A stretch of DNA of 64,000 nucleotides, taken from assembly GCF_026262505.1 (NCBI RefSeq), contig NC_067208.1:2170001-2234000 (forward strand). Direction: 5' to 3'. Under the pieces are notes generated by a model. It searched no databases and had not been told where the DNA came from. It saw only the letters and a program-made list of their open reading frames with translations. This DNA is from Trichomonas vaginalis G3 (taxonomy: Eukaryota; Parabasalia; Trichomonadida; Trichomonadidae). Both the position numbers and the translations under genes were made by a program. Shown here piece after piece: positions 8,490 to 18,545 of the stretch; position 1 is the first letter of the stretch; the number at the start of each line of letters is the position of its first letter.

Positions 8490-11400
8490 ATGCCACGTAA
8501 GCTACGTAAGAATATACGTAAGAGGAAGAGAGCATTGAAACATCCAATAGTAAAACTGACACCACAACAACAGTTGCAACAACAAATTATGAATGACCCC
8601 ACTATGTTGCAACAAATGTCAAGCAACCCTATGCTTTTAAACCGAGTTATAGGTGCACAGAGTGGAGGTTTAAGAGCGGCACTTTTAGCGAAAATGGCAG
8701 GCTATGGTGGAGCTGCAGACGGAACAGCTTATAACCCTCAAAGTCAAATGAATTTGAGTTCACTCAAAAATCAAATAACAGATGTCAAAAAGTCAAACAT
8801 AGACATACAGAAACAAATAAGTGAAAACGAAAAGAAACTAGAATATGACAGACACACAAAGAAACTCAATGAGTTAAACGTAGAGAAAAAGAAGAAAGAA
8901 GAACAACTGAAAGAACTAAGTACAGAGGAATATGCGAAAAAAGTGTCAGAAAAAGCAGCAGAAGTAGCAAAAATGGAACAAGATGTTATAAATTTGAAAA
9001 ACCATACTACTCAATATAAAGTACTGAAAGATGAAGAAATAAAACAAAAAGCCCTGAAGACATATATGGATAGCGATGAGTATAAAAAAGAAGTTGAAGC
9101 AAATGTAAAGGCAGAAAAACTTTTACAGTTGCAAAACCAAACCGTACAGTATGAAAACTTAGCACAAGAAAGTAAAAATAACGACGCGGCTATGCAAAAG
9201 GCAATGAAAAGCGCAGAATATATAAAAGCTAACAATGACTGGTTAGATGCCCAAGCCAACGCTAAAGCAGCCCAGCTTATAGGGTCAATAAGGACAAAAA
9301 TACAAGCGGATGAAGACAGTTCAAATGAAGCTTTAACAAATGCTGACTTTAAGAACGCCTTCGAAGCTCTTCATAGTAAGGTGAAACTAGTGAACGACTT
9401 CTCATCTGGAAAGAAACTGAAGTCTGAAGGTTTCGACAAAGAGTTAAGAGAAGTAGCACAAAATATGACGAAAATAACAGATGCAGCAACGAGACAGGCA
9501 GTTCAAAGTGCCTATGACGCCGTTAGAGCAACTGTTGTGGAAAGTCAAGAAAAAGAGTTACAACAGACCAAAACAGACCTAGTAAATGCTTTCTTAAAAA
9601 CGAAAAGTCAGGTAGGACATTATGCTGCAGATGGAACATATGTGCCAGCTGGTGGAACTTATATACCAGCTGGTGGAACTTATATACTAGCTAGTGGAAC
9701 TTATATACCACCAAACCCTCCAAGAGAAGCACCTGCACCAGGACTACCTAAAACATTTACATCGTCACATGGACACAGACACAGGCATGCACCAAAACCA
9801 ACACAACAACCAACAGTTCAAAATCCAGCACCACAACCAACAGTTCAAAATCCAGCACCACAACCAACAGTTCAAAACACTGCACAGCAAACAACAGTTC
9901 AAAACCCTGCACAACAACAACCACAAACAGAGCAAGGACATAAAAGAAGTAGAGAACAAGGAAACCAAGAATTCTTAAAAATGCTTAAGGAAGATTATGG
10001 TTACCCAGATACTCTTGACTTTAGTGACAGATATAAAGAAGCTATTAGAAAGTTCAAGGAAGGAAATACTGACCCGAACCTATTTAGCTTTATGGTTCAG
10101 CACCAAATGGGATATAATTTCAAACCTGGAAAATACAAGCTCGCTAAGGGATATGATTTAATAGCATATCATCCAAATGACATGACTGAATTTACTCCGA
10201 GATATTTGGTGTCAGAGCTAAATGATAATTCAACTCTCTTCATGAAACGCGTAAAAAATAGAGACGGAACGAAAGAAGAAAGGTTTATGAGTCCGGATGA
10301 CTTAGATAGGGAACTTTTTAAAAACGGTCTCGGAATATATGAAATGCCAGCAGATGAGGTACAAGAAACTCCACAGGAAGAAGTTCAGATACAACCAGAC
10401 ATGGAAGAAATAGTTCAGCAACAACAGCTAGAAGAGCCAGAAGGAAACGAACAAGTCCCTCCTTTGGAAACTAACTTCACAGAACTAGATGAAGATTTGG
10501 AACAGCCGAAAAATCTTGACCCTCAACAAGAGTATGCGGAGAATATGGAATCTTTCCAAGAGTCTAAGAAAAATTCGGCTGACATAGTAGAAGAATATCG
10601 AAAAATGTTCGCCGACATACAAAAGACTCCAACATCAGATGAAAATATTCAGCATAGAATGGAAGAACTGAAAGAAAATGTACGCAAATACAACAATCCT
10701 TTTTACTTACGACCATATAACGTTCAATCTTTGGCTGAACTCGGTGAAAATAAAAGGTTAAATTTCAACAAAACATATAGAAATGAAACATTGTTTAAAG
10801 TTCATTCAGAACCTAACCAATATGGAAACAAACCTACTTTTGTTTCTGCAGACTATGGAACTACAATGAGATGGGGTCATAAAGCTAATCCGGATAGGTG
10901 GTTCATAAACTTACAACCACAATTCCAAGAAGTTGTAGACGCAATGGAAGTGAATGGTGAACCAGATATAGCTGGTATTTTCAGCGCGGCTTTAATGCCA
11001 TTGAAAGATATGAAACATGCAGATATTTTGAACCAGTATGAAATGAACATGGCTGATGGAAATATAACACCTGACGTTCTAGAACATTTATCTCAAAGAA
11101 CTACACAGAACCATAGAGATGGTATATTTGGTGAAGAGTTTAGAAAGAAAGTTAGGGAGAGAGAAGGAAGAGAACCTATTGTACATGACCTTGCAAACGA
11201 AAGTTTACAAAATGTCATAAAAACTTACTTTGCAGACAATGAACCGAGAAGGGATGAATATTTAAGAAAACTCAAATGGACAGTACCAAATGAAATGTTA
11301 GTATTGAAAAACATGTTCCTTGACAAAATAAAACCAACTACAGAAATAAATGACGCAAGACTGAAACATTGGGTAAAAGCTTTCCCATTCACAAAAGATA

Positions 11401-11729
11401 TTATTGGTAACATGGAAAGAAAACCAGAATGGCTACAAAAACATATATTTGGAAACGAGCATATTCCATATGGACAAGCTCTATTTGAAGAGCTTGAACC
11501 GGAAACTCAGGAAAGAGTCATGCAAACAATAAGCGAAGACTCAAATACAAACTATGACAAAATCTTTCTAGGATATAGGTTACCTGAGATGGGCGACCAG
11601 AGCCCAAAGGCAAAAAGGACATGGGAAATTTACAACATACTAGGTGAACATGAGGCAAAGATGCAACAACTTGAAGCAGAGGGCAAGTTACCAAAAGCGA
11701 CACCAAAGAAGAAGAGTAGAACAAAGTGA
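8490..11729 (+). CDS. Large coiled-coil protein, probable virion protein
   Basis: 1079 residues, no family recognised. The first 20 residues are strongly basic (RKLRKNIRKRKRALKH), followed by a Gln-rich stretch and MAGYGG near residue 70, which fits the adenain-type cleavage consensus (M/I/L)xGx-G. Residues about 90-300 are charged coiled coil. About 385-410 has four GGTYIP-type repeats, then Pro/Gln repeats (QPTVQNPAP) to about 475. The C-terminal 600 residues look globular and end in a Lys-rich tail. It stands just upstream of the capsid gene, where virion proteins are expected. The stop at 11729 may be premature: the next frame is open to 11850 with an acidic then basic tail ending GTSGFYYDI. 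Confidence 0.7.
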   Translation: MPRKLRKNIRKRKRALKHPIVKLTPQQQLQQQIMNDPTMLQQMSSNPMLLNRVIGAQSGGLRAALLAKMAGYGGAADGTAYNPQSQMNLSSLKNQITDVKKSNIDIQKQISENEKKLEYDRHTKKLNELNVEKKKKEEQLKELSTEEYAKKVSEKAAEVAKMEQDVINLKNHTTQYKVLKDEEIKQKALKTYMDSDEYKKEVEANVKAEKLLQLQNQTVQYENLAQESKNNDAAMQKAMKSAEYIKANNDWLDAQANAKAAQLIGSIRTKIQADEDSSNEALTNADFKNAFEALHSKVKLVNDFSSGKKLKSEGFDKELREVAQNMTKITDAATRQAVQSAYDAVRATVVESQEKELQQTKTDLVNAFLKTKSQVGHYAADGTYVPAGGTYIPAGGTYILASGTYIPPNPPREAPAPGLPKTFTSSHGHRHRHAPKPTQQPTVQNPAPQPTVQNPAPQPTVQNTAQQTTVQNPAQQQPQTEQGHKRSREQGNQEFLKMLKEDYGYPDTLDFSDRYKEAIRKFKEGNTDPNLFSFMVQHQMGYNFKPGKYKLAKGYDLIAYHPNDMTEFTPRYLVSELNDNSTLFMKRVKNRDGTKEERFMSPDDLDRELFKNGLGIYEMPADEVQETPQEEVQIQPDMEEIVQQQQLEEPEGNEQVPPLETNFTELDEDLEQPKNLDPQQEYAENMESFQESKKNSADIVEEYRKMFADIQKTPTSDENIQHRMEELKENVRKYNNPFYLRPYNVQSLAELGENKRLNFNKTYRNETLFKVHSEPNQYGNKPTFVSADYGTTMRWGHKANPDRWFINLQPQFQEVVDAMEVNGEPDIAGIFSAALMPLKDMKHADILNQYEMNMADGNITPDVLEHLSQRTTQNHRDGIFGEEFRKKVREREGREPIVHDLANESLQNVIKTYFADNEPRRDEYLRKLKWTVPNEMLVLKNMFLDKIKPTTEINDARLKHWVKAFPFTKDIIGNMERKPEWLQKHIFGNEHIPYGQALFEELEPETQERVMQTISEDSNTNYDKIFLGYRLPEMGDQSPKAKRTWEIYNILGEHEAKMQQLEAEGKLPKATPKKKSRTK

Positions 11730-11850
11730 AAATAGTGAAGAAGTAACTTCATCTAGTGAAAGTAGTGGCAATGAAGGAAAAAGAAGAGTTAAAAACTCAG
11801 TCAGGAAGAAAGTAAAGCTTGGTACGAGTGGGTTCTATTATGATATATAA
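11730..11850 (+). pseudogene. Frameshifted C-terminal tail of the preceding gene
   Basis: Shifting one frame near 11725 continues the 1079-residue protein with a Ser/Glu-rich stretch, a basic stretch and GTSGFYYDI, then a stop at 11850. The low-complexity charged character matches the end of the preceding protein. This is an inferred frameshift at a purine-rich site; a separate 68-residue ORF starting at 11644 is the alternative. Confidence 0.4.
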
Positions 11851-11884
11851 TATCCCAACTATTCTATATTTTTACCCATATGAA

Positions 11885-13486
11885 ATGTACGCCGCTCAGA
11901 ATATAACGCCAACAGTTTTGGATGCCATGAACGGAAATGTTTCCGAATGTTATAACGAATGCGACAATGCCATTAGAAGGTCAGAATAGTTCCTGGAACT
12001 TACGAATATACAACTGCTGTTCTTATGGAAACGTAGGTGAGTTTGGAGAAGGTTCTTCAACAACAGTAGATATTGCTTGCGACAGGTTTCATATTATTTC
12101 TATTGACAACTCATTCTTATACGTGGAACAAGACATTGAAATAAAACCTTCTGCCAAGTTGTCTGACAAGAAAGGTTGCAATGGAATTTCTATGTCGGAT
12201 ACCAATATGCTCCAGAAGTTTTCATGGGATATAAGATATATTCTAACTCTGACTTAGTTCAAACAGTAACATGGGCAAACTATGAATGGTTCGCTTTGAG
12301 AAACTCAGTACAACCACAAGCTAGAGAACAAACAGACCAGTATGCAAATATTGAGAAATAAGAAGACTTGACCCTAACGTTCCAGGAGTTTATGTTAACC
12401 TTTCTGGTTCAGATGGAAATGCTGCCACTAAAGTAAAACTGAAAACTTAGAGTTCCTTTGTCATCTTTCCTCATCTTCAGGTTTTTAAGATACTTGCCAA
12501 ACTGGGCAGGAAAAATTTCTATTGAACTTACTCCAAGCAAAAATAACTTAGTCATTGCACCAACACAAGACCCATTCAGCATTACTGTAGCTGGAACTGG
12601 TGGAGCCAAGTTCTGTGACTTTTGCAAAGACAAAGTTGACTTAGACTTTGGTTTCTCAAACTTCAACAATGAAGTAAACTATTATTTCAATGCTGCTGGA
12701 ACTGCTTGGGACCCAGTTAAGTTCACATGCGAAAAATTTGAATGCAAGAGAATAGAAAGCAGACTTGCAGTCTATATGTTGGACCCAGATATTTCAAATG
12801 CTTTAGCTGCCAAATATATTGCAGTTCCACTTATGTTCCCTATACACCAAATATCTGTCAAAGACTTTGCAGGTGAAGTTGGAAACCAAAGTGCTGACCC
12901 AGGTGCAAGAACAGATATTGCTTTAACAACTGCAATGAAACATGCAGATACTATGTTTGTACTGTTCAGACGAACTATAAATGACTATTCTTGTTTCTAC
13001 AACCCTGGTATTAAATATCATATAAACATAGATGGCAAATATTATCCAAGAGAAGAATATTCTACAGTTGAGGATATGAGGTCATACAACTTGACATTAG
13101 ATGCTATGAACTTTAACAACAACTTCACAACAACCATTAACCCTGAAATGCAAAGTTCTATTATGCCATATGTGAAAGTATGGACTCATACAGGAGGTCA
13201 AAAAACTCAATATACAAATGGAGACCGTTCAAACTTTTGGCTTGGCATTCCATTTGCTGACTCAGAAGACTTTATGGGTGGTATTTCAACTGTTGGTACT
13301 GTACAAATACAATATACTGGTGACAGAGACGGTCCAGATGAATTGAAAGCAAAGAAGTTTACAAAACCAATAGCACTTTTCACGGAAGATGCTCTTTTGA
13401 AGATTCGTTCGATGAAACCTGCTGGGGCTCCTCAGATTGGCATAACGACAGCTTCCATCGAGCAGATTTTGGCAGCAGGTCAGTAA
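11885..13486 (+). pseudogene. Major capsid protein gene, broken by frameshifts
   Basis: Coding runs from ATG 11885 to the stop at 13484-13486, about 530 codons, the size of a double-jelly-roll capsid protein. The reading frame changes at least four times: near 11980-11990 (TAG at 11987), near 12180, near 12355 and near 12450. The last open part, 12458-13486, is intact. Features fitting Polinton capsids are a block with VPLSSF then LPNWAGKISIELT at the junction between the two folds, beta-rich sequence throughout, and a position next to the minor capsid gene. The family call is by overall character and context, not a search. This copy cannot make a full-length capsid without correction. Confidence 0.7.
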
Positions 13487-13799
13487 GTTGTTCTTGAACT
13501 GACTTCTCTCCGTCAAATATTGACAGTACGCCAGTTTTGACATAATATTGTATTATAAACTTACCTTTAGAAATATCTGTAAGTTTTGTTGTTATATTTT
13601 TGTCTGCTTCAAGAACTTTCACCATTTCAGTTATACCAACTTTCTTTGCTTTATGGAAATATTTTGGTTCAGCAAATATTGCTATTCTATAACATTTTCC
13701 ATTGTTTGTATAAAGAACTATTCTGTCAATGTATTTGTATTGTTTGTGTGTGTAAACTTTGTTCTGCTTCAATTCGAAGAGATACTCGAATACGTCCAT
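13380..13799 (-). CDS. Small unknown protein, antisense to capsid 3' end
   Basis: 139 residues on the minus strand, not recognised. The N-terminal 100 residues look like a small basic alpha/beta domain (KYIDRIVLYTNNGKCYRIAIFAEP). The last 35 codons run antisense to the end of the capsid gene (13380-13486). Other convergent pairs in this element overlap by only a few bases or not at all, so the natural stop may have been near 13490 and then lost; that is inference. Confidence 0.55.
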   Translation of the reverse strand: MDVFEYLFELKQNKVYTHKQYKYIDRIVLYTNNGKCYRIAIFAEPKYFHKAKKVGITEMVKVLEADKNITTKLTDISKGKFIIQYYVKTGVLSIFDGEKSVQEQLTDLLPKSARWKLSLCQSEEPQQVSSNESSKEHLP

Positions 13800-13817
13800 C
13801 TTTTTATTCTAAGTAAA

Positions 13818-14399
13818 ATGTCATTTCCGAAAAATAGAAGCGTAAGTGTTTCAAAAGGTTTAATGGCGGTGGCAGATGTGAAGTTAAATTCACCAACTCA
13901 AACAAACAGTCAAAGTGTTGTTGTCAATGTCAAAGACAGAGATGTTGAAGTGGGGAAACCATACGAAGACGAAGATGGTATAACAATTGTTCCTGTAAAA
14001 GAACAACCAACATATCCTGAAGTTAGCAGAGACTTAAGTTCTGTTGCAGATATTCGAAACGACTACCAACAACTGAAAGACAAACTTCAAACTCAGGAGA
14101 AGATTTGTCAAGCTTTAAGTATAATGTTAAACTTGGTCGAACACAACCCTGTAAAAGTGAACTCATATGTCATTGCACCTCATGAAGTTTTGAAAGAACT
14201 ATTGAAACTTTTGACAGAGGCAGACGATATAAACATCAAAGAAATAGAACCCGACATTAGTTGCTGTGGTGTTTCATATAATGTCATTGACAAGATATAC
14301 GTTATGAAAGGAGGTGAAACGTTGAACTTAAAGTATAGTTTCCCAGACGTCATAAAAATATTTGACGACCACAACATTTCATTAAAATTTATTTGCTAA
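13818..14399 (+). CDS. Unknown Maverick protein
   Basis: 193 residues from the ATG at 13818. A longer in-frame reading from 13548 would run antisense to the 139-residue gene and is rejected. The start context is TCTAAGTAAAATG, shared with other element genes. Residues about 75-125 (NDYQQLKDKLQTQEKICQALS) are coiled coil; the C-terminal 60 residues look globular with SCCGVSYNVIDKIYV. It is divergent from 13380-13799 with only 18 bases between starts, implying a shared bidirectional promoter. No function can be assigned; its place between capsid genes suggests a virion role. Confidence 0.65.
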   Translation: MSFPKNRSVSVSKGLMAVADVKLNSPTQTNSQSVVVNVKDRDVEVGKPYEDEDGITIVPVKEQPTYPEVSRDLSSVADIRNDYQQLKDKLQTQEKICQALSIMLNLVEHNPVKVNSYVIAPHEVLKELLKLLTEADDINIKEIEPDISCCGVSYNVIDKIYVMKGGETLNLKYSFPDVIKIFDDHNISLKFIC

Positions 14400-14405
14400 G
14401 TAAAA

Positions 14406-14636
14406 ATGTCAAAACTTCTTGAAAGATGTTTGAAGAAAAATAATATAGACTTTATTTCATGTAAAGGACTTTACACACTTTTGAACGATATGAAAGACCC
14501 TGTTTTGTTTGTTCGTGTAGACAAAGGAAAGTTCTATGTCTTTACAAAATATTTGAACTTCTTAGACAGAGAACTTCAAGAAACGCCATGTGAAAGTTTA
14601 GATGAAGTTCTTCTCCACTTTCAGAAAAACTTTTAA
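14406..14636 (+). CDS. Small unknown Maverick protein
   Basis: 76 residues, starting 6 bases after the stop of the preceding gene in the context GCTAAGTAAAAATG, so the previous stop lies inside its start motif. It is a compact globular-looking protein (LYTLLNDMKDPVLFVRVDKGKFYVFTKYL cut here into two likely strands and a helix). It sits 10 bases before the minor capsid gene on the same strand. Not recognised. Confidence 0.55.
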   Translation: MSKLLERCLKKNNIDFISCKGLYTLLNDMKDPVLFVRVDKGKFYVFTKYLNFLDRELQETPCESLDEVLLHFQKNF

Positions 14637-14646
14637 ATATATATAA

Positions 14647-15444
14647 ATGGCAGAAGATATAATGGTTTATACTATTACGACTAAAAACCCTGAGTCATAT
14701 AATTCTATAACAACAAACTTACAAAGTCCTCAAGGACGATATTGTAAACTAACCTTAAACACAATGACGACTAAAGCCTGTTTTGCTCTTTTGACACCAG
14801 AAGACTTTATTGTTGTGAATGGTAAAAAATACTCCTTTGAAGATACTTACTCAGATATACCACCAACAGGTTTTGTTGACTTATTTAATACTTTAAGTAC
14901 GGGTGTAACATGTGCTGCAACTAGAGCAGGTTTCGTTATGTTTGGATGTCCGACTGAGTTTACTATAAACAATATGAGCTATAATACAAAACTTATTTCT
15001 GGTTTTTACTACCAACAGTTTCCTATAACAGGAAAAGGTGTCATACAAGGAATGTCTGTTCCATTGACTTTAAGTACACCTATTTTATATATTGTTTCAA
15101 ACTTAGGTTCAAAGTGCTATTCGAATGTCGACAGAAACTATTATGACCAAAAGATACTTATGCGTATAAACAATACTTTCTCTGCTGGTTTGCCTATTGT
15201 TCATTCGAATGCAGAATTTTCAACCTTAGTGAACTCAAACACTTTGGCAAGTATAACGTTGACATTAGTTGACGCAAACTTTGTTCCTGTAAAACTTTTA
15301 TGTCCTATGTATTTGTCAATGACGGCAGAAAGTTTCGAATTGGAAGATGCAACTGGTGAAAGTATTGTATTACAAGAACAACTTCAACAACAAATAGCTC
15401 AAGAACAACAAATGCAACAAATGGAACAACAAAGTCAAGAATAA
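14647..15444 (+). CDS. Minor capsid (penton-like) protein
   Basis: 265 residues. Strand-rich throughout, with a C-terminal block LTLVDANFVPVKLLCPMYL that has the form seen at the end of Polinton single-jelly-roll minor capsid proteins, followed by a Gln-rich tail (QEQLQQQIAQEQQMQQ). Size and position behind the major capsid gene fit. It would form the vertex pentamers of an icosahedral particle. The stop is followed by TAAAAAAATAA, containing the trichomonad poly(A) tetranucleotide TAAA. The call is by pattern and context. Confidence 0.65.
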   Translation: MAEDIMVYTITTKNPESYNSITTNLQSPQGRYCKLTLNTMTTKACFALLTPEDFIVVNGKKYSFEDTYSDIPPTGFVDLFNTLSTGVTCAATRAGFVMFGCPTEFTINNMSYNTKLISGFYYQQFPITGKGVIQGMSVPLTLSTPILYIVSNLGSKCYSNVDRNYYDQKILMRINNTFSAGLPIVHSNAEFSTLVNSNTLASITLTLVDANFVPVKLLCPMYLSMTAESFELEDATGESIVLQEQLQQQIAQEQQMQQMEQQSQE

Positions 15445-15473
15445 AAAAATAATATTTTTTTATTTTTATAAAA

Positions 15474-16709
15474 ATGTACAGAATAGATGTTTCAGATTTT
15501 TATGACTTCCAAGCATTCAGAAATATGTGTCCATTTCGAGACTATAACAAAGCAGTCGAGAATTTGAAACGTTTAGTCATTTATGTCGACTCTGCCCCAG
15601 AATGTTATGTTATGAAAGAATGGGATGTAGTCTTTAACAAACCTAAAGCGACAATAGTTTCAGAACAAGAATGTAGACAGAAACTTAAGAAAATAAAAGT
15701 CGTACAAGTTGGCATGAAGATGTTAGATGCTTGGGATATCTTATTGTCAAAGTTAGAAGATTTTTCAGTTCGAGGTATAAAGTTCTATACACCTTCTCCA
15801 AACTTCTATTCTATCTTCACTGGATATAAATACGAACAAGTAGAATGGAAAGAAAATATTATAGAAGCTTGGTTAGACCATGTCAAAGAAATTATATGCA
15901 ATGGAAACGAAAGAGTCTATGAGTATATCTTATGTTGGTTTGCAAACATCTTACAACATCCAAGTGCTAAGAATGAAACTGCTCTCATTATAATTGGAAA
16001 ACAAGGAACAGGTAAGAACACATTCTTTACAGATATCTTATGCAAACTATTAGAAGGTTATTCGAACCCTAATATGACAAACTTAGAAAACATCTGCGGT
16101 AAATTTAACTCTTCAATAGAGAATATGAAACTTATAGTATGTAACGAACTTCAAAGTATAGATACAACAAAAGTTTTAAACTCAGATGCTTTGAAGAGTC
16201 TTATAACAGACAAAGTTGGAGTTGTTGAAAGAAAGTATAAAGACCAAAGAGTTTGTGAAAATGTTGCAAACTTCATTATGGTTTCAAACAATGCTGTTCC
16301 GATGAAGTTAGAAAGTTCTGACAGAAGATATGTAGTTGTCAGAACGTCAGATTCTCATATGCAAGATACAGAATATTTTGACGACTTAGCAGAAACTTTG
16401 ACATCTGACTTTTACAACCACTTGTTCTCATATTTTATGACATTAGATATTTCTAAGTTCAATCCAAGACAAATTCCACATACCGAAGAGAGACAAACAT
16501 TGTTAGAAGCAAACAAGAGTGTATATGAACTGTTCATAGATGAAACTGACTTTGTGTCATTAGATGAAAGGTCATTGTACGATTCGTATAAACAATATTG
16601 TCAAGAATATGGTTATATGACAGCGTCTAAACGAACATTCTTGGCAAATGTCAAAAGTCTTTTAGACGTACAGAATGGTGTATATACAAAGAAAAATTTT
16701 TATGAGTAA
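15474..16709 (+). CDS. SF3 helicase (D5/DUF5906-like)
   Basis: 411 residues. Walker A GKQGTGKN at 175-182, Walker B-like LIVCNEL at 220-226, motif C NFIMVSNN at 266-273 and DRR at 283-285 define a superfamily 3 helicase. No primase active site is evident in the 110-residue N-terminus, so it is a helicase without an obvious primase domain. The core aligns along its length with the larger helicase at 9-2402. It would unwind element DNA for polymerase B. The stop overlaps TAAA. Confidence 0.85.
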   Translation: MYRIDVSDFYDFQAFRNMCPFRDYNKAVENLKRLVIYVDSAPECYVMKEWDVVFNKPKATIVSEQECRQKLKKIKVVQVGMKMLDAWDILLSKLEDFSVRGIKFYTPSPNFYSIFTGYKYEQVEWKENIIEAWLDHVKEIICNGNERVYEYILCWFANILQHPSAKNETALIIIGKQGTGKNTFFTDILCKLLEGYSNPNMTNLENICGKFNSSIENMKLIVCNELQSIDTTKVLNSDALKSLITDKVGVVERKYKDQRVCENVANFIMVSNNAVPMKLESSDRRYVVVRTSDSHMQDTEYFDDLAETLTSDFYNHLFSYFMTLDISKFNPRQIPHTEERQTLLEANKSVYELFIDETDFVSLDERSLYDSYKQYCQEYGYMTASKRTFLANVKSLLDVQNGVYTKKNFYE

Positions 16710-16744
16710 ATTTAAAAAAAATATTTTTTTATCCGATAGAAAAG

Positions 16745-17164
16745 ATGGCAAAATTCATCTCAGTAAACAAGTACATGTCAGGACTTAAAGAAGAACTAGA
16801 CCCATTCACATATTTGAATGTTTACTTCTACCATTTTGAAAAGTCTTCATTCAGCAAAGTTTGGAACATCGAACCAGTTAAGTTTGCTATTGTGACTAAA
16901 AATGGTGCGAAATTTGAAGACTTAGACATAGAAGGTTTGTTAGCAGTCAAAGAAAGTTTTGACAGAAGGTTTTCAAACCTTAAAGAAGGCAAAGCATACA
17001 AACTTGTTATACCTTATGAACCAAAGAAAGCAGACGACTATGAATATTATGAGTCTAAGATAGTTGAAGTTCAAGGTAAATTGGGTAAAAAGATTTTAGA
17101 GTCTAAGCCAGTGTTTACTCCTAAAGAGGAAGAGAACATTGACATTGACCCAGAAATGTTCTAA
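16745..17164 (+). CDS. Unknown Maverick protein
   Basis: 139 residues, 35 bases behind the helicase on the same strand. Mixed alpha/beta with aromatic-rich N-terminus (FTYLNVYFYHFEKSSFSKVW) and an acidic C-terminal tail (EEENIDIDPEMF). An acidic tail after a small beta domain is what single-strand-binding proteins often look like, and the position next to the helicase would fit, but this is only a guess. No family recognised. Confidence 0.6.
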   Translation: MAKFISVNKYMSGLKEELDPFTYLNVYFYHFEKSSFSKVWNIEPVKFAIVTKNGAKFEDLDIEGLLAVKESFDRRFSNLKEGKAYKLVIPYEPKKADDYEYYESKIVEVQGKLGKKILESKPVFTPKEEENIDIDPEMF

Positions 17165-17180
17165 AAATAAAATTTTATTT

Positions 17181-17633
17181 TTACATGTCAAATTTCTTTT
17201 TCTCTGGAACTGGTTCAGGTTCTTTCTTCTCTTCTTTTACTTTCTTCTCTTTCTTTTCTCTCTTCTTCTTTTCTGGTGGAGTTATGTCAAATTTCTCAGA
17301 ACCATATTTCTGTAAAAGTTCTTTGTCCTTTAATAGCTCATCTATTCTGTTTTCTATTTCATCTTCAAGAACAGCGCATGTGTCTTCTTTGCATTCTAAG
17401 AAGTTTTGTTGGACTTCATCTCTCCAAGAGGCGTCATCTCTGTCAACAAGTCTGTCATTGACAAATTTTAAGACTGCTCTGCTTAATGTTTTATGGTTCT
17501 TGTCATATTCCCAGAAACAGAACTTTAGAACAAATTCACCTTTCTTGTTTACACTATGTAAGATTTTATGGTCGACAGATGTTTTGCTGTCGAAAAGCTT
17601 GTCTCGAATATAGATAGCGAAATCGCTAGACAT
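17181..17633 (-). CDS. Lysine-rich small protein, unknown
   Basis: 150 residues. The first 110 residues look globular; the last 35 are extremely Lys/Glu-rich (KKKREKKEKKVKEEKKEPEP). It is convergent with the 139-residue gene (16 bases apart) and divergent from the packaging ATPase (36 bases between starts). A basic tail could bind nucleic acid. No family recognised. Confidence 0.6.
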   Translation of the reverse strand: MSSDFAIYIRDKLFDSKTSVDHKILHSVNKKGEFVLKFCFWEYDKNHKTLSRAVLKFVNDRLVDRDDASWRDEVQQNFLECKEDTCAVLEDEIENRIDELLKDKELLQKYGSEKFDITPPEKKKREKKEKKVKEEKKEPEPVPEKKKFDM

Positions 17634-17669
17634 TTTCTAAAAGATAAAAATTTTAATTTTTCTAAAAAT

Positions 17670-18545
17670 ATGTTAGAAAAAAAGTTTGCTGACATTGACA
17701 AGAAATTTGAGAATGTTTTAAACAAGAACAAGAGGAAGTTAGAAAATGCTCAGATAAAACCTATACATGAAAAGTTCTTATTTGCTCAGAATGGTATAAC
17801 AGGTCTAATCGCACCACCTGGGTCGGGTAAGACTTTCACTTATCTTAAAATGGCTGCACAACAACAAGAACTAGATGAGAAGAACCCATTCTATGAGTTA
17901 GTTGTTATTTGTAGTACTTCTGGTCAATTTGACCAAACCGTCAATTCGTTCAAAGATATTATAAAGAAGTCTAAGTTAGTATGTATAAAGGATACTGAGT
18001 TGTTAGATTGGATAAAGAAGTACCAAAGAAGGGTTTTGAAGTACAATGCTATAAATGAGTATATAAATTCTAAGTTCAAAGACCCAAATGAGGAAATGCA
18101 GAGAATATTAGAGAAGAAACACTTCAGAAACAAACAGAAAGAGATAGAATACATTTCGAAGAAATTGCAATCTTACGATTGGAAGACATACCCTCATAGA
18201 TGTCTTCTTATCTTAGATGACTTTGCTTCTCATCCTTTGTTAAAGAACAGAGAACAAGACATGTGTCGAATTCTTAAGAAGCTCAGACACTTTAACATCT
18301 CAGTTGTCATTTGTGTACAGACAGCAAAGAGTTTAAGTAAGGATGTTAAAAGAATACTGACTGACATTATACTTTTCCCCGGATTGTCCGAAGACGATTT
18401 CATGGAACTTATGAAAGAGTCCATGGCAGGTAAGTTTGACAGACATGAACTATGGGAGAAGTACAAAGTCATACAAGACCCTCATACTTCTTTCAGAATT
18501 CATATCTACGCAAACAAAGTTCAAATTGTAAAAAGTCAAGCTTGA
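17670..18545 (+). CDS. Genome-packaging ATPase (A32/FtsK-HerA type)
   Basis: 291 residues from the ATG at 17670; a longer reading from 17568 would overlap the divergent gene and is rejected. Walker A APPGSGKT at 48-55, Walker B CLLILDD at 178-184, and a following beta strand ending in Gln (VVICVQT, 212-218) match the poxvirus-A32/Polinton ATPase family. It would drive DNA into the capsid. The end lies in the first copy of an 18-bp direct repeat (18533-18550), so the last few residues (KSQA) may differ from other copies of the element. Confidence 0.88.
   Translation: MLEKKFADIDKKFENVLNKNKRKLENAQIKPIHEKFLFAQNGITGLIAPPGSGKTFTYLKMAAQQQELDEKNPFYELVVICSTSGQFDQTVNSFKDIIKKSKLVCIKDTELLDWIKKYQRRVLKYNAINEYINSKFKDPNEEMQRILEKKHFRNKQKEIEYISKKLQSYDWKTYPHRCLLILDDFASHPLLKNREQDMCRILKKLRHFNISVVICVQTAKSLSKDVKRILTDIILFPGLSEDDFMELMKESMAGKFDRHELWEKYKVIQDPHTSFRIHIYANKVQIVKSQA

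Noticed and set aside
9694-9978. 94-residue His/Gln-rich ORF inside the 1079-residue gene
   Set aside because: Shifted-frame reading of a Pro/Gln repeat.
13548-13817. N-terminal extension of the 193-residue gene
   Set aside because: It is antisense to the 139-residue gene and has Phe/Cys-rich shadow composition; the ATG at 13818 has the shared start context.
17185-17613. 142-residue Ser/Phe-rich ORF
   Set aside because: Antisense shadow of the Lys-rich gene.
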